A stretch of DNA of 54,925 nt, taken from the NCBI GenBank assembly GCA_049999725.1, contig JBNGIS010038616.1, positions 1 through 54,925 of the forward strand, read 5' to 3'. Position numbers and translations under genes: made by a program. Within the stretch, counting starts at the first letter, position 1, and every line of letters begins with the position of its first letter. Source of the DNA: Haplomitrium mnioides. Its lineage: Eukaryota > Marchantiophyta > Haplomitriopsida > Calobryales. Below the pieces are notes generated by a model that was not told the DNA's origin, did no database searches, and saw nothing but the letters and a program-made list of their open reading frames with translations. Of the stretch, positions 41,032 through 52,822 are shown piece after piece.

Positions 41032-41570
41032 AGGGATGCCATCATACTCCACTTCTTGGGAGAAAGTTCCCTAAGAACAATTCAGTTCCAATACTAGACT
41101 CACTCCTTTAGATGTATCCAATTGAATGCAGAATCTAGTATGCATCTTGTCCACTCTTGATGGAACATGAATGCATTTCCTGAAGAGGTTGGTTATCATC
41201 AGCTATTGATTTGGTATCTCTTCTCGGAAGAATGGCAAGGTGATCCAAGTAGGAACCAAGGTTTGCTCAGTTAAGGGGTCAAACTGAGGTTGCCAAGGTT
41301 GGAAGATGCATCTCATGTTCTTATGAAACAATGGTTCCCCTATGAGAAGCATGGATCTGACTATCTTCTTCTGTTTAAGCCAGAAAAAAATCCTTTGCCT
41401 ATCAAGTGGAGCATAGAAGCTTTCCACCTATTCTGCGCACAAATTCTCCCAAGCCATGCTGAAATCTCTTTGAGGCCAGGGAAGAAACTCCTGAAGAGGC
41501 CAATAAGCAGCCTCTTCCTCAACTGGGCTGTGGTGAGCAAGCATAAGTCTTCATCCACATTGAACACCTT
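41032..41570 (-). pseudogene. LINE ORF1, N-terminal part (DUF4283-like)
   Basis: Minus-strand frames read 'LLIGLFRSFFPGLKEI', 'MLHLIGKGFF', then 'MRCIFQPWQPQFDPLTEQTL' and 'PTWITLPFF', the pattern of DUF4283 ('...GPWF...LQPW.P.FDP......PVWV.LPGLP'). At least one frame change. Near the insertion it reads 'VEYDGIP', directly abutting 'LKCFHS' on the other side of Copia-3. Confidence 0.65.
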
Positions 41571-43359
41571 AGGAAGTAAGTAAATGGTGTTTTCCTTCTG
41601 GCTTTTGCTCTGTGACCTATGTTTTTACCAGGTACCAAGGGGCAGCTGGATGTGCTTGGTCCAGAGATCACCTCTTTTCCAGAATGCGATTCAAGTCTCC
41701 ATGGTGATGCCTTAGATATAACTAGGAAATAATAATTGCTTCAGGATCTACTTCCCACAGAACCAACCTCTAGGCACAGTGTTTTGCAGCACTTTGCCTT
41801 TGGAGTTGTCACGTTATTACTTATCGCCATGACAAGTAACTCGAGTAATCGCCAATAGAAAATAGTTCAAGTATCATAGAGAACAGTTCGAGTATCACTA
41901 CTGAGAGATAGAGTGTCCCCAGGTCATCAATGCCACCTTATGTTGAAATAGCTACTATACTCCTGAAGATCTACTCGAAATTTGCGCCTTTAAGCATTTT
42001 CAATTCATTCTTCCAGCACTTGAACAATTGACCAGCAAGCATTCAACAAGCATTCGCACATGAGGCCTCCTTCTCTATGTAAAATTGCCTACTTGTGCAT
42101 GTTTTTTTCTGCTATTGTGAAGACTGAAGGTTGCTCATCGTTCTCCTGCACCTTCTCACTACGCACAGCTAATGAGTAGTACAACGTTGAGACACACCAC
42201 TTGAAAGTTTGCTTCTCACCACGTGAACAAAGCCCAGATCACAAATCGTGCTCGCAAAGCTCACAAACCTATTCTACCGTTTTTTGCAAACCACGACGCC
42301 AGTTTTCACGAACTAACATTTGAACCCCTCCATCATGTGCTACGTTCGAACAGACATCCTCGCCTTCTACTTAGCAAACCAAACATGATCTTCTCTCTCG
42401 CACCTTCTCACTACGCACAGCTCACAAGTAGCATATTGTCGGGACACACTGATTATCGCGAGGTTTTTCACAATCTTATCATTCCCGCGATGTGTTTCTC
42501 CTACGATGCCATTCTCCTGTGCATGTTTGTTTCAACTATTTGCCATACTCTCCCACACCTTCTCACTGCGCATAGCTTACAAGTAGCCTACTTGCAACTA
42601 AGAAGCATCATTTTTTCTCTTGCGATGTGATTCTCCTCAAATCGCAAGTTGTGGGCGTCAAAATACTCGTCTTCTATAGACAAGATCTATCAACGTCCAT
42701 CAAATGCTCATAGTATGGAATCAATTCACACTCCTTCATCTTGAAGGAGCCACGAGGGCCATCAAACCTCTCGCCTCCACCCACTGCTGCAAGTTAGAGT
42801 TGTCCCTATGGAAAAAATCATTGGAAACTTCAGAGATGCTAACAATCAGATAGATTCTAGGAAGTTCAAAGAAGTGGTTTCTCTAGTTGAAATTTGCTAG
42901 ATGCAGAGGTTGCATTCTTTTTTTCCTAGAGGCTATATTATTTAAGGTAAAACTAGGAGTCGTTTATCCAGTAGATTTCATAAACCAACTCCTATGCTTT
43001 GGAAGAAAGGCCCTAAACTTTCTCTCCACAATAATAGTAGTAAAGTTTGGAAACCAGTAGTTTCTCCCTGCAAATTTGAGTACATATCATGGTTTTCGAC
43101 GAATTTTGATTCAAATTCATCAGGAGGATGCGCGCAGATTGATTTGGAAGAGATTGCAGTTTGAATTGATTGATTTGATTGAAGTATCACGAAGAATTAC
43201 TCAAATTTCAAACGACTGAAATCTTGAGAAATTTGCAGTCACGACCTTCATCCATGGCATAAATTTGATATATCAACATTTCAGCGTTGATAAACCTCAG
43301 TTCAAAGGCTATATGAAAGATGAAACGTTGATACAATGTCATTTAGGGTTCTTTGAAAT
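41571..43359. other. Non-coding, with a degenerate repeat around 42120-42600
   Basis: No gene recognised. The string 'accttctcactacgcacagct' or close variants occurs near 42148, 42400 and 42553, each near 'aagtag' or 'gagtag'; 'gtgcatgttt' precedes two of them (about 42096 and 42519). It looks like a decayed long-unit tandem repeat. Confidence 0.5.
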
Positions 43360-43830
43360 CTGAAAGTTTGAACTTGAAGAAAGTTCAAAAGTTCAACATT
43401 TCAAAAGTTTGAAACAAAAGAGGTCTTTTCAGCAGTGAAGCGCCGTTATATCCCTATCTTGATATCGATTTATCGAAAGTTCGAAAGGGTGAAAGCTTAA
43501 AGTTCAACAATTTTTTTCTGAAGGATTGTTGGAACTTAGACATATCATCATTTCGACAAAAGTTCAACATGAGCTTTTTAGGTAAAATTGAAAGTTCGAA
43601 AGCTGTTTCTAAGTACTCGTATGCGTGCTTTATCTCCGTTTCAAGAAATTTATTATATAATATTGAAAGTTCAAAACAGACTACCGAGACAAATTGAATG
43701 TTCAAATTTGAAAAGGCTTATTATGAGGCAAAACAACAATATATCTCTATTTCAAAAGTTTTACTACAAAATATTGAAAGTTCCAATTGCCTTTTCGGTG
43801 AATTCTGAAAGTTCAAAAAGCTCAAAAGAA
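43360..43830 (+). repeat. GAAAGTTC-rich tract
   Basis: At least six exact GAAAGTTC octamers plus many near matches ('caaaagttcaac', 'tcaaaagtttgaa') in about 470 bp, irregularly spaced. Very A/T rich with no stable coding frame. Confidence 0.7.
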
Positions 43831-44399
43831 GATGACGAAACATCTTTAAATCAATGTTTCGGCTATAAAATCAAATAAAGAAAATATAAAACTAATCTAG
43901 CTCAAAGGGGAAATTGCCCCTTTAGTCAAATTGGAGAGCGTCACGTATCAAATTCCTATTGGAGATGCTAGAGCCAAACCCCGCCCCCAGATGTAGGGAG
44001 TGAGGGGGTCTCTTATTAGTAACTATTAAAAGATGAACGAGTGAAAGTATTTTATACATGTATACACTTTGGACAGTTGATTTATGGGACTAATTGCAAG
44101 TCCTTTGTGAAGTGACCTTTGTTGCGGTACTGGACCAGACATCCAAAGCACAGGATTCGTTCCCAAGCCTATTAAGTTCGTCGAAGCTATCATCTATTAA
44201 CCGAACCTCCACTAAGTCTGCCAAGCCTCCGCTAAGTATTCTCCGAAGTACCAGCAAGCTCCCAAGCCTATTTGGACTACCGAACCTAATACTTTGAAGA
44301 GCAAGAAAGATCTTCGTGTGGAAATCGACTTTTACACTTCAATGTAGGCTTCCAATCTTTCTTCTAATGGTAGTAGTAGGGTCTCAAGTCTAGTTGTCC
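43831..44399. other. Non-coding, nothing recognised
   Basis: Short Ser/Pro-rich frames only; no family resemblance seen. Confidence 0.4.
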
Positions 44400-46670
44400 C
44401 TCCTCTGACTTTGTGCACTCAACCTATTTGTTTCTCTCTTTTGTCATGTTCTAGAGATTTTTGCTATAGAGATTTTCATAAGCGTATTTCTTTTCTTAAC
44501 AAGGTCATATCCGAGAGTAAGTTTAGCTTACGTTTACTCCACAGGTTTAAACTACGTAATTTAGTAAGGATGCTCTTCTTTTTGTCCAATTTCTCTCCCT
44601 TAGACTCAAGTATTACTCTAGCACACAGTGTGTAGCTTTCTCTGGTTCTAGGTAATTCCTTAGGTCCAAGTTTGTCCTCTTAGCTCATCCTTCTAAAAGT
44701 TCAGTTCATAGTGATCTTCTAACCTGTGTCTTTGTTTCTTCTCACTTGGATAACATCCAACTTTCCTCGATCCTTAGATTACCTACGAAACTAGATTGTC
44801 TTCCTCCAAGTTTTAAGAAGTTTTGGTTTCCACCTCTAGACACTTGGAAGTATGCCAAAACCATATAACAATCTCATTATAGCTATAGACTTTTGCATAT
44901 TTTAGTTGCTAACTATGTCTACTCTCATTTTGTTCCTTTCTTATATCCTCATTATGGTCATGTGGTCAAATCTAATCTTGATATTCTTAATAAACCTAGT
45001 CTTATAGACTTGTTTTCTTGTGGCACAAGATTTAGATGGGTTTGTTTCTCTAAACTTTCTTTGCTTAGAGCTATAGAACAAAGCCTACAAAAGTATGCTA
45101 ACTGCTTAGAATATTTTTTGCAATACAAGCCATTATGCAACGTTGGTTGTCTAAAGTGGTTGAGATTGTGAAATCTAAGTTGGAGTACTTGCCTCTTCAG
45201 CGGTCTGCTACTTTTTCATATTCTGAAAGTCTTAAAGAACTTCCATAAACAATTTGTTATTACATATATGGACAAATATAGTAATAATTTTGTGTTTTCT
45301 TGCAAGAAGAATTATGTGTCTACCATTTCTCTTGACTTGTGGTCTTTGGTAGGCACTTATTAAAGGTTGGATATTAGTGAAGCTGATGTTTTTAACGCTC
45401 ACACAAAATTTGTTAATCAAAACTTGTTTAAACTCAACAAGTTAGGTCCTAGACTCCCCTTTATTTGTGTTGCTTGGAAGTTTCACAAGACTTCTAAAAA
45501 ACCTAGGTTCATTAATGTTGCATGTGGTACCACTCTTACCAATGTTTTTAAGTGGCTTAGTTATAGTTTCAAAGCTATATTATCTCATGTGCATAAACTT
45601 TGGGTGGACACACTTTCTAAAGCTAATGTTCCTTGTAAAGGTAGTTGGATCCTAAAAGATTCTACAAACATTATTAAAGTGATAAGCTTTATTAATTCCT
45701 CAAAAACTCTCTCAAAGAAATCTTGTCCTTTAGTTCTGCAATCTTTTGACTTTTCTATTCCTTATACTAATATAGACTTAGCAGATCTTAAAACCAGAAT
45801 GAGTTCTCTTATCCTCGGTTTTTAGTAAACAGTTTAAACTCCATTGTTTCATATTCTTGGTTTTTCATAAAAACAGCCCTTAATTTTAGGTACATGTGGC
45901 TTAAAAGTAAAGAATAAATACATTCTTGGGTAAACCTAAAGTCTTTCAAGTTAGTGGAAGCCACAGACCTCATTTGTTGGTTGGACTTTCTAGTGGATAA
46001 TCTTCATCTCTCTTTTAGTCACTCTATCTTTAAACAATCTATCAAGATACCTATGGACACTAATTGTGTAGTCTACTTGGCTATTACTTTTTGTTCACTT
46101 ACGAATCGGATTTCCTCAAGAAACTTTTCAGATCTCAGGCTTGTCTTGTCTTCCTTCATAAGTTGTGCTCATTAGAAGGTTTTTTGATGATATGTTTGTT
46201 CTTGATTTGGAAAAATTTTTGGATTTCATGTAATTGGATGTTCATGCTATAGGAGGAGGCATCTATCCTAGCAAGTCATGTGAGATTAACTCTACCTCTA
46301 ATGGCTTCTCTTGCCACTTTTTAGATCTACATATTACACACTCTCAAAAAGGCATAGAAGTCAATATTTTTTATAAGCATAACCAACAAGAGTATGTAGA
46401 CATTCAAATAATCAGAATGCCTCATATTGTATCTAATATCTTAGATACATCTAAATTTGGAGTAGTCAACAACCAATTCTTCAAATTTATTTGTAGCTCT
46501 AAGGAGTTTTTTTGTATCTCAAATATTGGGTCTCATTCTCTTTCTTAAGTATAAAGGTTGTCTAGTTCAAAAGCTTATGAATAGAACTATGGGTCTCTTT
46601 ACTAGAGTGAAATTCTTATATGGATTATCAGTTATCAGCATTTTCAAGACGATACAGCAAAAGGTATGAT
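44400..46670 (+). pseudogene. Decayed Penelope-like reverse transcriptase
   Basis: Pieces in shifting frames follow the order of an RT: 'RLPFICVAWKFHKTSKKPRF' (residue-rich template grip, near 45450), 'GSWILKDSTNII', 'LQSFDFSIPYTNI' (palm motif with the first Asp, about 45745), 'IFKQSIKIPMDTNC' (equivalent of GxPMGxxxA, both Gly lost, about 46030), 'FFDDMFVLDLEKFL' (xxDD box intact, about 46190) and 'HFLDLHITHSQKGIEV' (about 46320). The 'FDFSTLYT' and 'IPMGTNC' signatures are those of a Penelope-like/GIY-YIG-linked RT group. Many stops. An upstream stretch to 44400 has the same codon style but no motif. Confidence 0.6.
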
Positions 46671-46891
46671 ATTTTATAATGTGGAGCTTCATTTAAGCCC
46701 ACTTCTAATCATTCAAACTTTTCTAATCAACCAACATCTCTTTCTCTTGTTCTATTCTCCCTTTGTTTTCCACCTCTTCCTTTTTTCTCTTTCATCTTGG
46801 GGGTTTTTTTTTTAATAATAAATTTAGGGTAGGTTTAGAGAGCAGCGCTAGCCAACATTATGCATATATTTTCCTACTATTTTTGGAAAAG
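46671..46891. other. T-rich spacer
   Basis: Pyrimidine-rich (runs near 46740-46815). Nothing recognised. Confidence 0.4.
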
Positions 46892-47268
46892 TGACAAAAA
46901 CTTAGGACTTTAGCTTTGCCTTTGGTATAATTTATATCCACAGCTGGAAAGTGACAAAGTATGTGGTGAAGTAATAGTAGTCTATCAATACTACTCATAA
47001 TGTTGCTTAGAGGTTTATGACAAGTGCTTGACAAACACTATGCATATCATTGCACTTCTCCTCTAGTTAGCTAGTTAGTTAGCTAATTTAATTTAAATTA
47101 AATTTTTATTTTATTTTTGGGTTTCTTTTGCTTTATTTTTGTTTTTGATTGGGGTGGGGGTTGGGTTGCTAATCTTTTCAATCTTTAGTACAAATCATCT
47201 TGATTAACTTTATTATTGGCTACCTTAGTTTGTAAGTATAGAGTTCTGTCAATACTTATAAAGATATA
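46892..47268 (+). mobile_element. Second copy of the dispersed ~360-bp repeat
   Basis: Collinear with 25369-25712: 'tgcctttggtataa', 'tatatccacagctgg', 'caatactactcataatg', 'ttggggtgggggttgggtt', 'atcatcttgattaacttta' and the end 'caatacttataa'. Differences include a longer A/T stretch in the middle. No target duplication found for this copy. Confidence 0.85.
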
Positions 47269-47981
47269 TTATCAAAGCAAACAGAAAGGGCAAAGCATGT
47301 GCCAGATTGTCATATAGCACAATCATCCATTTCAATCACTTCAAGGATGACTTTTGCTCTTGCATGAATTACTTGTAGGTTGAAAGTAAAATTTCAAAAA
47401 AAATTAAAGGCATATCATCTTTATGAACCTTTCAAACACTTTGTAGATATGTCCTTGGTAAGAATCAATTCTTATCTTGTAGCTACTAACCTTTTTTTCT
47501 ATAGCTCGAAAGTCTTTTCGGTTAGTGAGCATTGATCACCCGCAATTGTCTTCAGTAAATCCAACAAATACACTCAATTTTGTTGAATGTAAGAAAAGTT
47601 TTGTTATGGACGCAAAATTTGGAAAAGGGTTAGTGATGCGTACAATATGGACTTTGTGCAGTTGAGTGTTTGAAAATATCGTATATGTTCAATTAGTTGT
47701 CGCTAAAAATACAAAATGTCTACATCCTTAGCACTATTGCCTCATCGTTTAATTGATGGCAAGTAGTGTGAAAAACACATCATGTATTGCAAAATTTCAT
47801 GGCGACATTCAAAAAGCGAACAATTTGCTTTTCCATTCTGAAGCAATGCTTTTCTTTTTCTTAGAGGCTATATTGCTCTTATATATAACTCATACTTCAT
47901 GCAAAATCTAGTATTTGTAGCAGCTAAAAGCGCACACTTGTGAAAAATGATGGATCTTGGTGTTATTGTGAATTCGAAAGT
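47269..47981. other. Non-coding, nothing recognised
   Basis: A/T-rich; possible decayed element on the minus strand but no motif can be defended. Confidence 0.35.
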
Positions 47982-48311
47982 TTACAATATGGTCATAACC
48001 TCAATGTTACTCGAATCTTTGTCCACACCAAGAGGAACGATTCTACCGGCAGTCGTATTTCTTCCATCTACAACAATTTTGTTGGCCACCAGCAAGAAAG
48101 GCTTTACATGAGACACGCAGTCCACTCTCTCCACCTCCCAAAACACCTTCTCTTCTATGGTTTCTTTGTAAGCCAACAAGTCCTCTTGTGCTTGCTTTGC
48201 TTCATTATTGGCCATTGAGACATCATACATTAATCTCTGCATGTTGACCTCCATTCTGCCCATGACCTTGGCTTTCAATTCCTGAACTATGGCCCACATC
48301 TTGTGAAGCAC
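47982..48311 (-). CDS. Possible coiled-coil fragment, unknown
   Basis: 109 codons on the minus strand; residues about 1-50 are heptad-like and rich in E/K/Q/A ('MANNEAKQAQEDLLAYKET'). The open frame extends upstream with stops ('KKELCEDLLETSCEIVVLHK'). No family recognised; probably part of a decayed element or pseudogene. Confidence 0.25.
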   Translation of the reverse strand: MLHKMWAIVQELKAKVMGRMEVNMQRLMYDVSMANNEAKQAQEDLLAYKETIEEKVFWEVERVDCVSHVKPFLLVANKIVVDGRNTTAGRIVPLGVDKDSSNIEVMTIL

Positions 48312-51300
48312 AACAATCTCACACGATGTCTCTAGGAGATCTTCACATAACTCCTTTTTTCTGGTGGCATGAAGTTCCTATGCCATTCTGATAGCTTTGC
48401 TTAGAGCACCCTCGCTCATTGGGCTTCCGAATTCCAAATCCTGACTGATTGTTCAACAACTTCTCCAAATCCTTGATCTATAGTCCTTGAATAAAGACTT
48501 GTTCAATGGCTTTTTGTGCATCTCCACGAGGTTTTTGAAGCCAACCACAGTTGATTGCAATTTCTCTTCATCTAATCTTTTGTCTGACTTCTTGTCAGCC
48601 CTGCCACTGTGGTGCTATGCTGAAAACACAACCCCATGTCACCACAGGCGCCGAAATAAGGGTTTTCGGGATACTTGTTGTGGGAGGGACCGACACTTTG
48701 TCGACTTGAGCGTTTTAGGAGGGTGCTGGGCTGGATTTGGTTCAGGTTTGGGCACCCCTCCTTGGTTTTCTGATCACTGCAACTAGTCTAGGTCTGAAAA
48801 CAGAGTTTTGAATTTACCGAAATTGGGTTTTTGCTCCACTTTATTCTGTCTCAATACCTAGTGGAGGTGGCTGGACTTCGGTGTATAGGTACAACTTTGC
48901 CACTTTGTCAGCCCCCTGGTCGGAGCCTTAACTCTTTTACGACAGAGTTACCCTCGATTCAGGGCTGACTTAGTGTTTCGGGACCTTTTATGGGAGGGGC
49001 TTTGCACCGAATGGACCTCAACTTCTGCTTACCACACAGGAAAGACTGCACAACACTCCACAACACCCAAGCACAACACCTCCAATGCCCACAGATGCTG
49101 GTCACACCCCTTCTTCAGGCCTTAACCTCGAAAGGTGCCACTTGGAAGACTGGGGATGATGGGACAAAGCATCCGATTCTTGGCTGCAGTGGTCTCTTGG
49201 GAAGCCCTGGTTGATTTGTGGTTGCCTTACAATCTTGGCCACTAGCCCATGATTGCCTCAACAACCCACCTGCTCATACACATCCATTTTCTCAAACCAC
49301 CCATAGGAAGACTGTAATGCTGCTGAACCACTTTGTCTTATAATTCTGCGGTCCTGAGCTGGACCCAATCACTTTGTTATACAAAAAGGAGCAAGTCCCA
49401 ATATCCAAATAGCACAATTATAATGTGGGTAGTCCTGACTTCCCCTGTCCAGGGCATCCTCAAGATTGGACAAATGTAATACATGCCTTCTACAACTAAG
49501 ACTATAACAGAACTACAAACAGAACATAACTCTAAACAACACACGTAAACAGGAAAACATTGGTCTTGCACACTACCCTGCCGACAATATAATCTTCTTC
49601 CACCTCTCAAGAACCGATCAATCCTCCTTCAGCTCCTATCAGCCACTCCAGTTCTCCTCCAATCCTTCATCAACCCAACCTTAGTCAGATAGTTTTTCAA
49701 CTTCCTTCGTGAGAAGCCCTGAATTTACTTCCTCAAGCTTGGAAGAGGATTTCCTTAACTTCCACCTCTGGAAGACAGTCCCCACGACTGCTGGCCACCA
49801 CTCCACCTTGAGCATTGACTGGATATTTTATGCAACGCGCAGGCACTAACACAGCCACTCCTCTCTTGACTCCACTTGAGAAAGAAGATCAAACACGCCC
49901 CCAACCCCCCCTAGGATTGATGCTCCTGCACGGAAGAAGCTGAGACGACCCCAAGATCCCCCCTTGGCAGCCTCCTACGAATTCAAGACGACAAAACTCC
50001 CTTCAGATTCAAATAGCGATCCACCTCCGAATGCTTGGTCCACCTGCAACGATGAGTCCACCTAGATCGCCTGAGACTCTAGAGCTCCACGCTCAGTGAT
50101 TCTTAGCGCCTCTCCAGTCCACCTCCACCCCCGCTGGTCCCCCTTGCACGAGTCCACTCCCTCACATGAATCTTTCCTGGAATCCTCTCCTCTCTACCTC
50201 GCTGCCTCTTCCTCTCGAGTGTGGTCTCCCACTCTCAATTTTGTATGAACAACCCCTCTCAATCTGGCAGCGATCCCATCTATACCCCTCATGCAGCACG
50301 CATCACTCCCAACGGTTTCTTGATCAAGAACGCATCTTTCCTCCTTGCTGGACTTGGCCGTTTTTCTCGTTGGCCTCTGTTTCTTGAGAAGCTGACACTT
50401 GTCAGTCAGCCCGCATCTCACGGTATCAGTTGAAGCATTAAGGATTGGGGAAGGAAGATTTTCGGAGAACTCTTGGCTGAATCCTGCCTTCGATTCGTAG
50501 TGCTCTCCTTTCCAGATTTGCGATCAGGATCGCCTCGCCGTTTGGATGCCTCAGCAATCCCGTTGCAATCTTGGTTCGATTCCTTTGAAGCATTAGTTTG
50601 AGAGCAGACCCAAAGTAGTTGTCGAGGAGGTCTTTACGCACAGAAATCCGAAGAGATTTACTTAGGATAGGGTTGGATTGGTAGGTCGACCTCGTAGATT
50701 GGCCAACCGTCGTATCTCGCGGGCAGATTCCTAATTTTTCCTTGATTCTCCTCTTTGCCATGCCCCCGCGATCACCCGCAGACCCCCGCAAGCTGCCATG
50801 CTTCCACAAGAGCTCACGGACCCCCACAAGCTGCCAAATGTCCGCAAACTCCCTTGGAACCCCGCCATCGCTCTTCGGAAATTTGCCGTCGCCCTTCGGA
50901 AATTCGTCGTCGCCCTCGGAACACCATAAGTCGCCACGTGACCTGCCTTCCACGTCATCTGATACTGCGTCGTCCGACGCTGCCCCGCAAAGAGGTAGGC
51001 GGACCGATGCATTGATCGGACTCCGTTGTTGACCCGTTGATGACCCAAATGAACCCTCAGATCACCTCCGGTCGCCACGTAATCCGTCAAATAATTCAAT
51101 CGCCAAGTAAGAACGGTACCTTTGGTCGCCGCTTTGGAACCCGCTCACCATAAGAACTGAGGCTTCCTTCGCTCAACTCTATTCTCTGCTTGATATAAGA
51201 ACTATGGAAGACTATTCCCCTTTGAACTTTCAGTTCACCCCGTCGAACTTTCGTCCTCGCCAAAGCCAGATCAGCAATACAACGTCATTTTGCCCTTCAT

Positions 51301-52559
51301 TCTTTGGTCTCTATTTCGGCTTCCCGTCGGATCCACGTTAAGTGGCTTCCCACGTAGGGTGGCTGATCAGAACCAAGTTAACAAGGGTATCCCTCTTAGG
51401 GAGGCTAATCAGAACCCGTTTACCTAGGGCTTCTCCATTTTCCGCTAAGTCCCGCGGACTCCCTAGGAATGCCACCTGTCCCCGAATCTGTGAAGCTCGG
51501 TTGGACTGCCACGTTTCTGCAGCTCCCCACGAAGTCCTTGAGTCTGTAACTATGATCCGTTGATGTTTCGCCCTTCTCGCTTAGCCTCACAGTTGCCTTA
51601 AGGAATCCTCCATGCCGCCGTAATAGTGACATGTTTTCGCTTTGTCAGTCGCCGCTTCGCCCTTCCCGCTTAGCCTTTGAGGAACCCTCCATGCGGCCGG
51701 AATAGTGACAAGTTACCTCTTCGTCTGGTCACTTCTTTGCTTATCCCTGTTTCGCCATCACTTCGGACCCGTCGGACCTTCCTTCACGGATCCCTGGTAA
51801 GTGGGGAACTCACATAGGAAGGTTGATCGGATCCCCCTTAACTAGGGATCCCCATGTAGGGAGGCGGGATCCCGTCAAACCCTTCGGACCCGCAAGAGCT
51901 GCCACGTCGTCCGTCGGATTCCTCGGAGTGTGGTGGGCTCCCACGTTTCCACAGCGCTCCACGGAATCCTCGGGACTGCGGCCGTCGGTTAACTTCCCAA
52001 GGGTCGTTCTTCCTTAGTTCTACCCTATTCTCTTCGATTCAAGTTGCACTACGATTGCCTCGAACTCTTCTCTCTATCAAGATGTTGCAAGCCACAAATG
52101 GTCGCGAATTGAGGATGCAGTAGTCCAAACTGTTGTTTCCTCCATTCTGCATCCCGACTTTCACCCCCTCGCCTTCATCTCCCGTATTCCTCCCATGGAT
52201 TCCTTCTCGATTGTGGCTGGCTCCTTTCTTCTTATTTTCCCTCTCACATGGGCTTGATTCCTCTTGCTCCCCCTCGTCAGCCCTACCTTTGTCCCGTTGC
52301 TGCAAGTTCCTTTGATCCCCCTGCTAGCCTTCTTACCTGACTCCTCTGGATTCCACAGGGCTCCCCCTTGCATTTGCATGATCCAAGACATTCTTTGGGG
52401 AAAGCAAAAAAGAAAGGAAGAGAAGGGAAAGGAAGGAAAAGAAAAAGGTGCAGGATTGGCATAACAACTATAAACAATAAAACACAAAGGAACACACAAG
52501 ATTAACACAAACAGAAGGGATCAACTAGGCTAGAGGCTCAACAATCCCACAAAAATGAA
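48312..52559. other. Pyrimidine-rich non-coding region left of the Gypsy element
   Basis: No protein motif found on either strand. It becomes C/T- and G/C-rich from about 49600, unlike the A/T-rich DNA to its left. It probably includes the 3' LTR of the Gypsy element at its right end, but the left LTR boundary cannot be fixed without the other LTR. Confidence 0.4.
51327..52000 (+). repeat. Imperfect ~430-bp duplication and a shorter ~90-bp duplication
   Basis: 51327-51560 resembles 51795-52000: 'ggatccacgttaagtgg'/'ggatccctggtaagtggg', 'tagggaggc' and 'cccacgtttcc'-type parts in the same order. Inside it, 51562-51634 and 51654-51716 share 'cgcccttc(t/c)cgcttagcc' and 'aatagtgaca'. Confidence 0.65.
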
Positions 52560-52813
52560 AAAACTCAGACACACACGGCCGACATAACTCCCCTTTTAAT
52601 TGTGTAGCGACCTCGCAAACACCCTTCCTTCTTCTGACCTTCTTAGGCTCCTCGTGGCCGCCGCTCTGACTTCTCTCGTTGGGTGTCTTTAGTCAACTTG
52701 GTCACCAACCACCCCACTCACACAACACACTGACATGAACGAATATAACTCACTACGCAACGCTAAACATACAGAAGTACAGAACAGCTCCACTCCTATT
52801 GTACACGACAACA
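52560..52813 (-). repeat. Right end (start) of the Gypsy 3' LTR
   Basis: On the minus strand a purine tract 'atgtggaggg' (52814-52823) is followed directly by TGTTGTCGTGTAC, the expected LTR start, at 52813. Only this end is certain; the LTR extends leftward for an unknown distance. Confidence 0.55.
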
Positions 52814-52822
52814 CCCTCCACA

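Larger units (their letters stand above)
34843..41570 (-). mobile_element. LINE ORF1-type element (minus), split by Copia-3
   Basis: The plus-strand T-run at 34843-34867 is the poly(A) end. Minus-strand coding follows: ORF1 C-terminal part 35191-35928, then the Copia-3 insertion (35934-41031), then the ORF1 N-terminal part from 41032 to about 41570. No endonuclease or RT coding is seen between ORF1 and the poly(A), so this looks like a non-autonomous or internally deleted LINE. The 5' end and its target duplication could not be located. Confidence 0.7.

Noticed and set aside
48312-52559. Host genes in the pyrimidine-rich region
   Set aside because: Several Pro/Ser-rich frames of 60-171 codons exist on both strands, but they overlap each other and show no domain; composition alone explains them.
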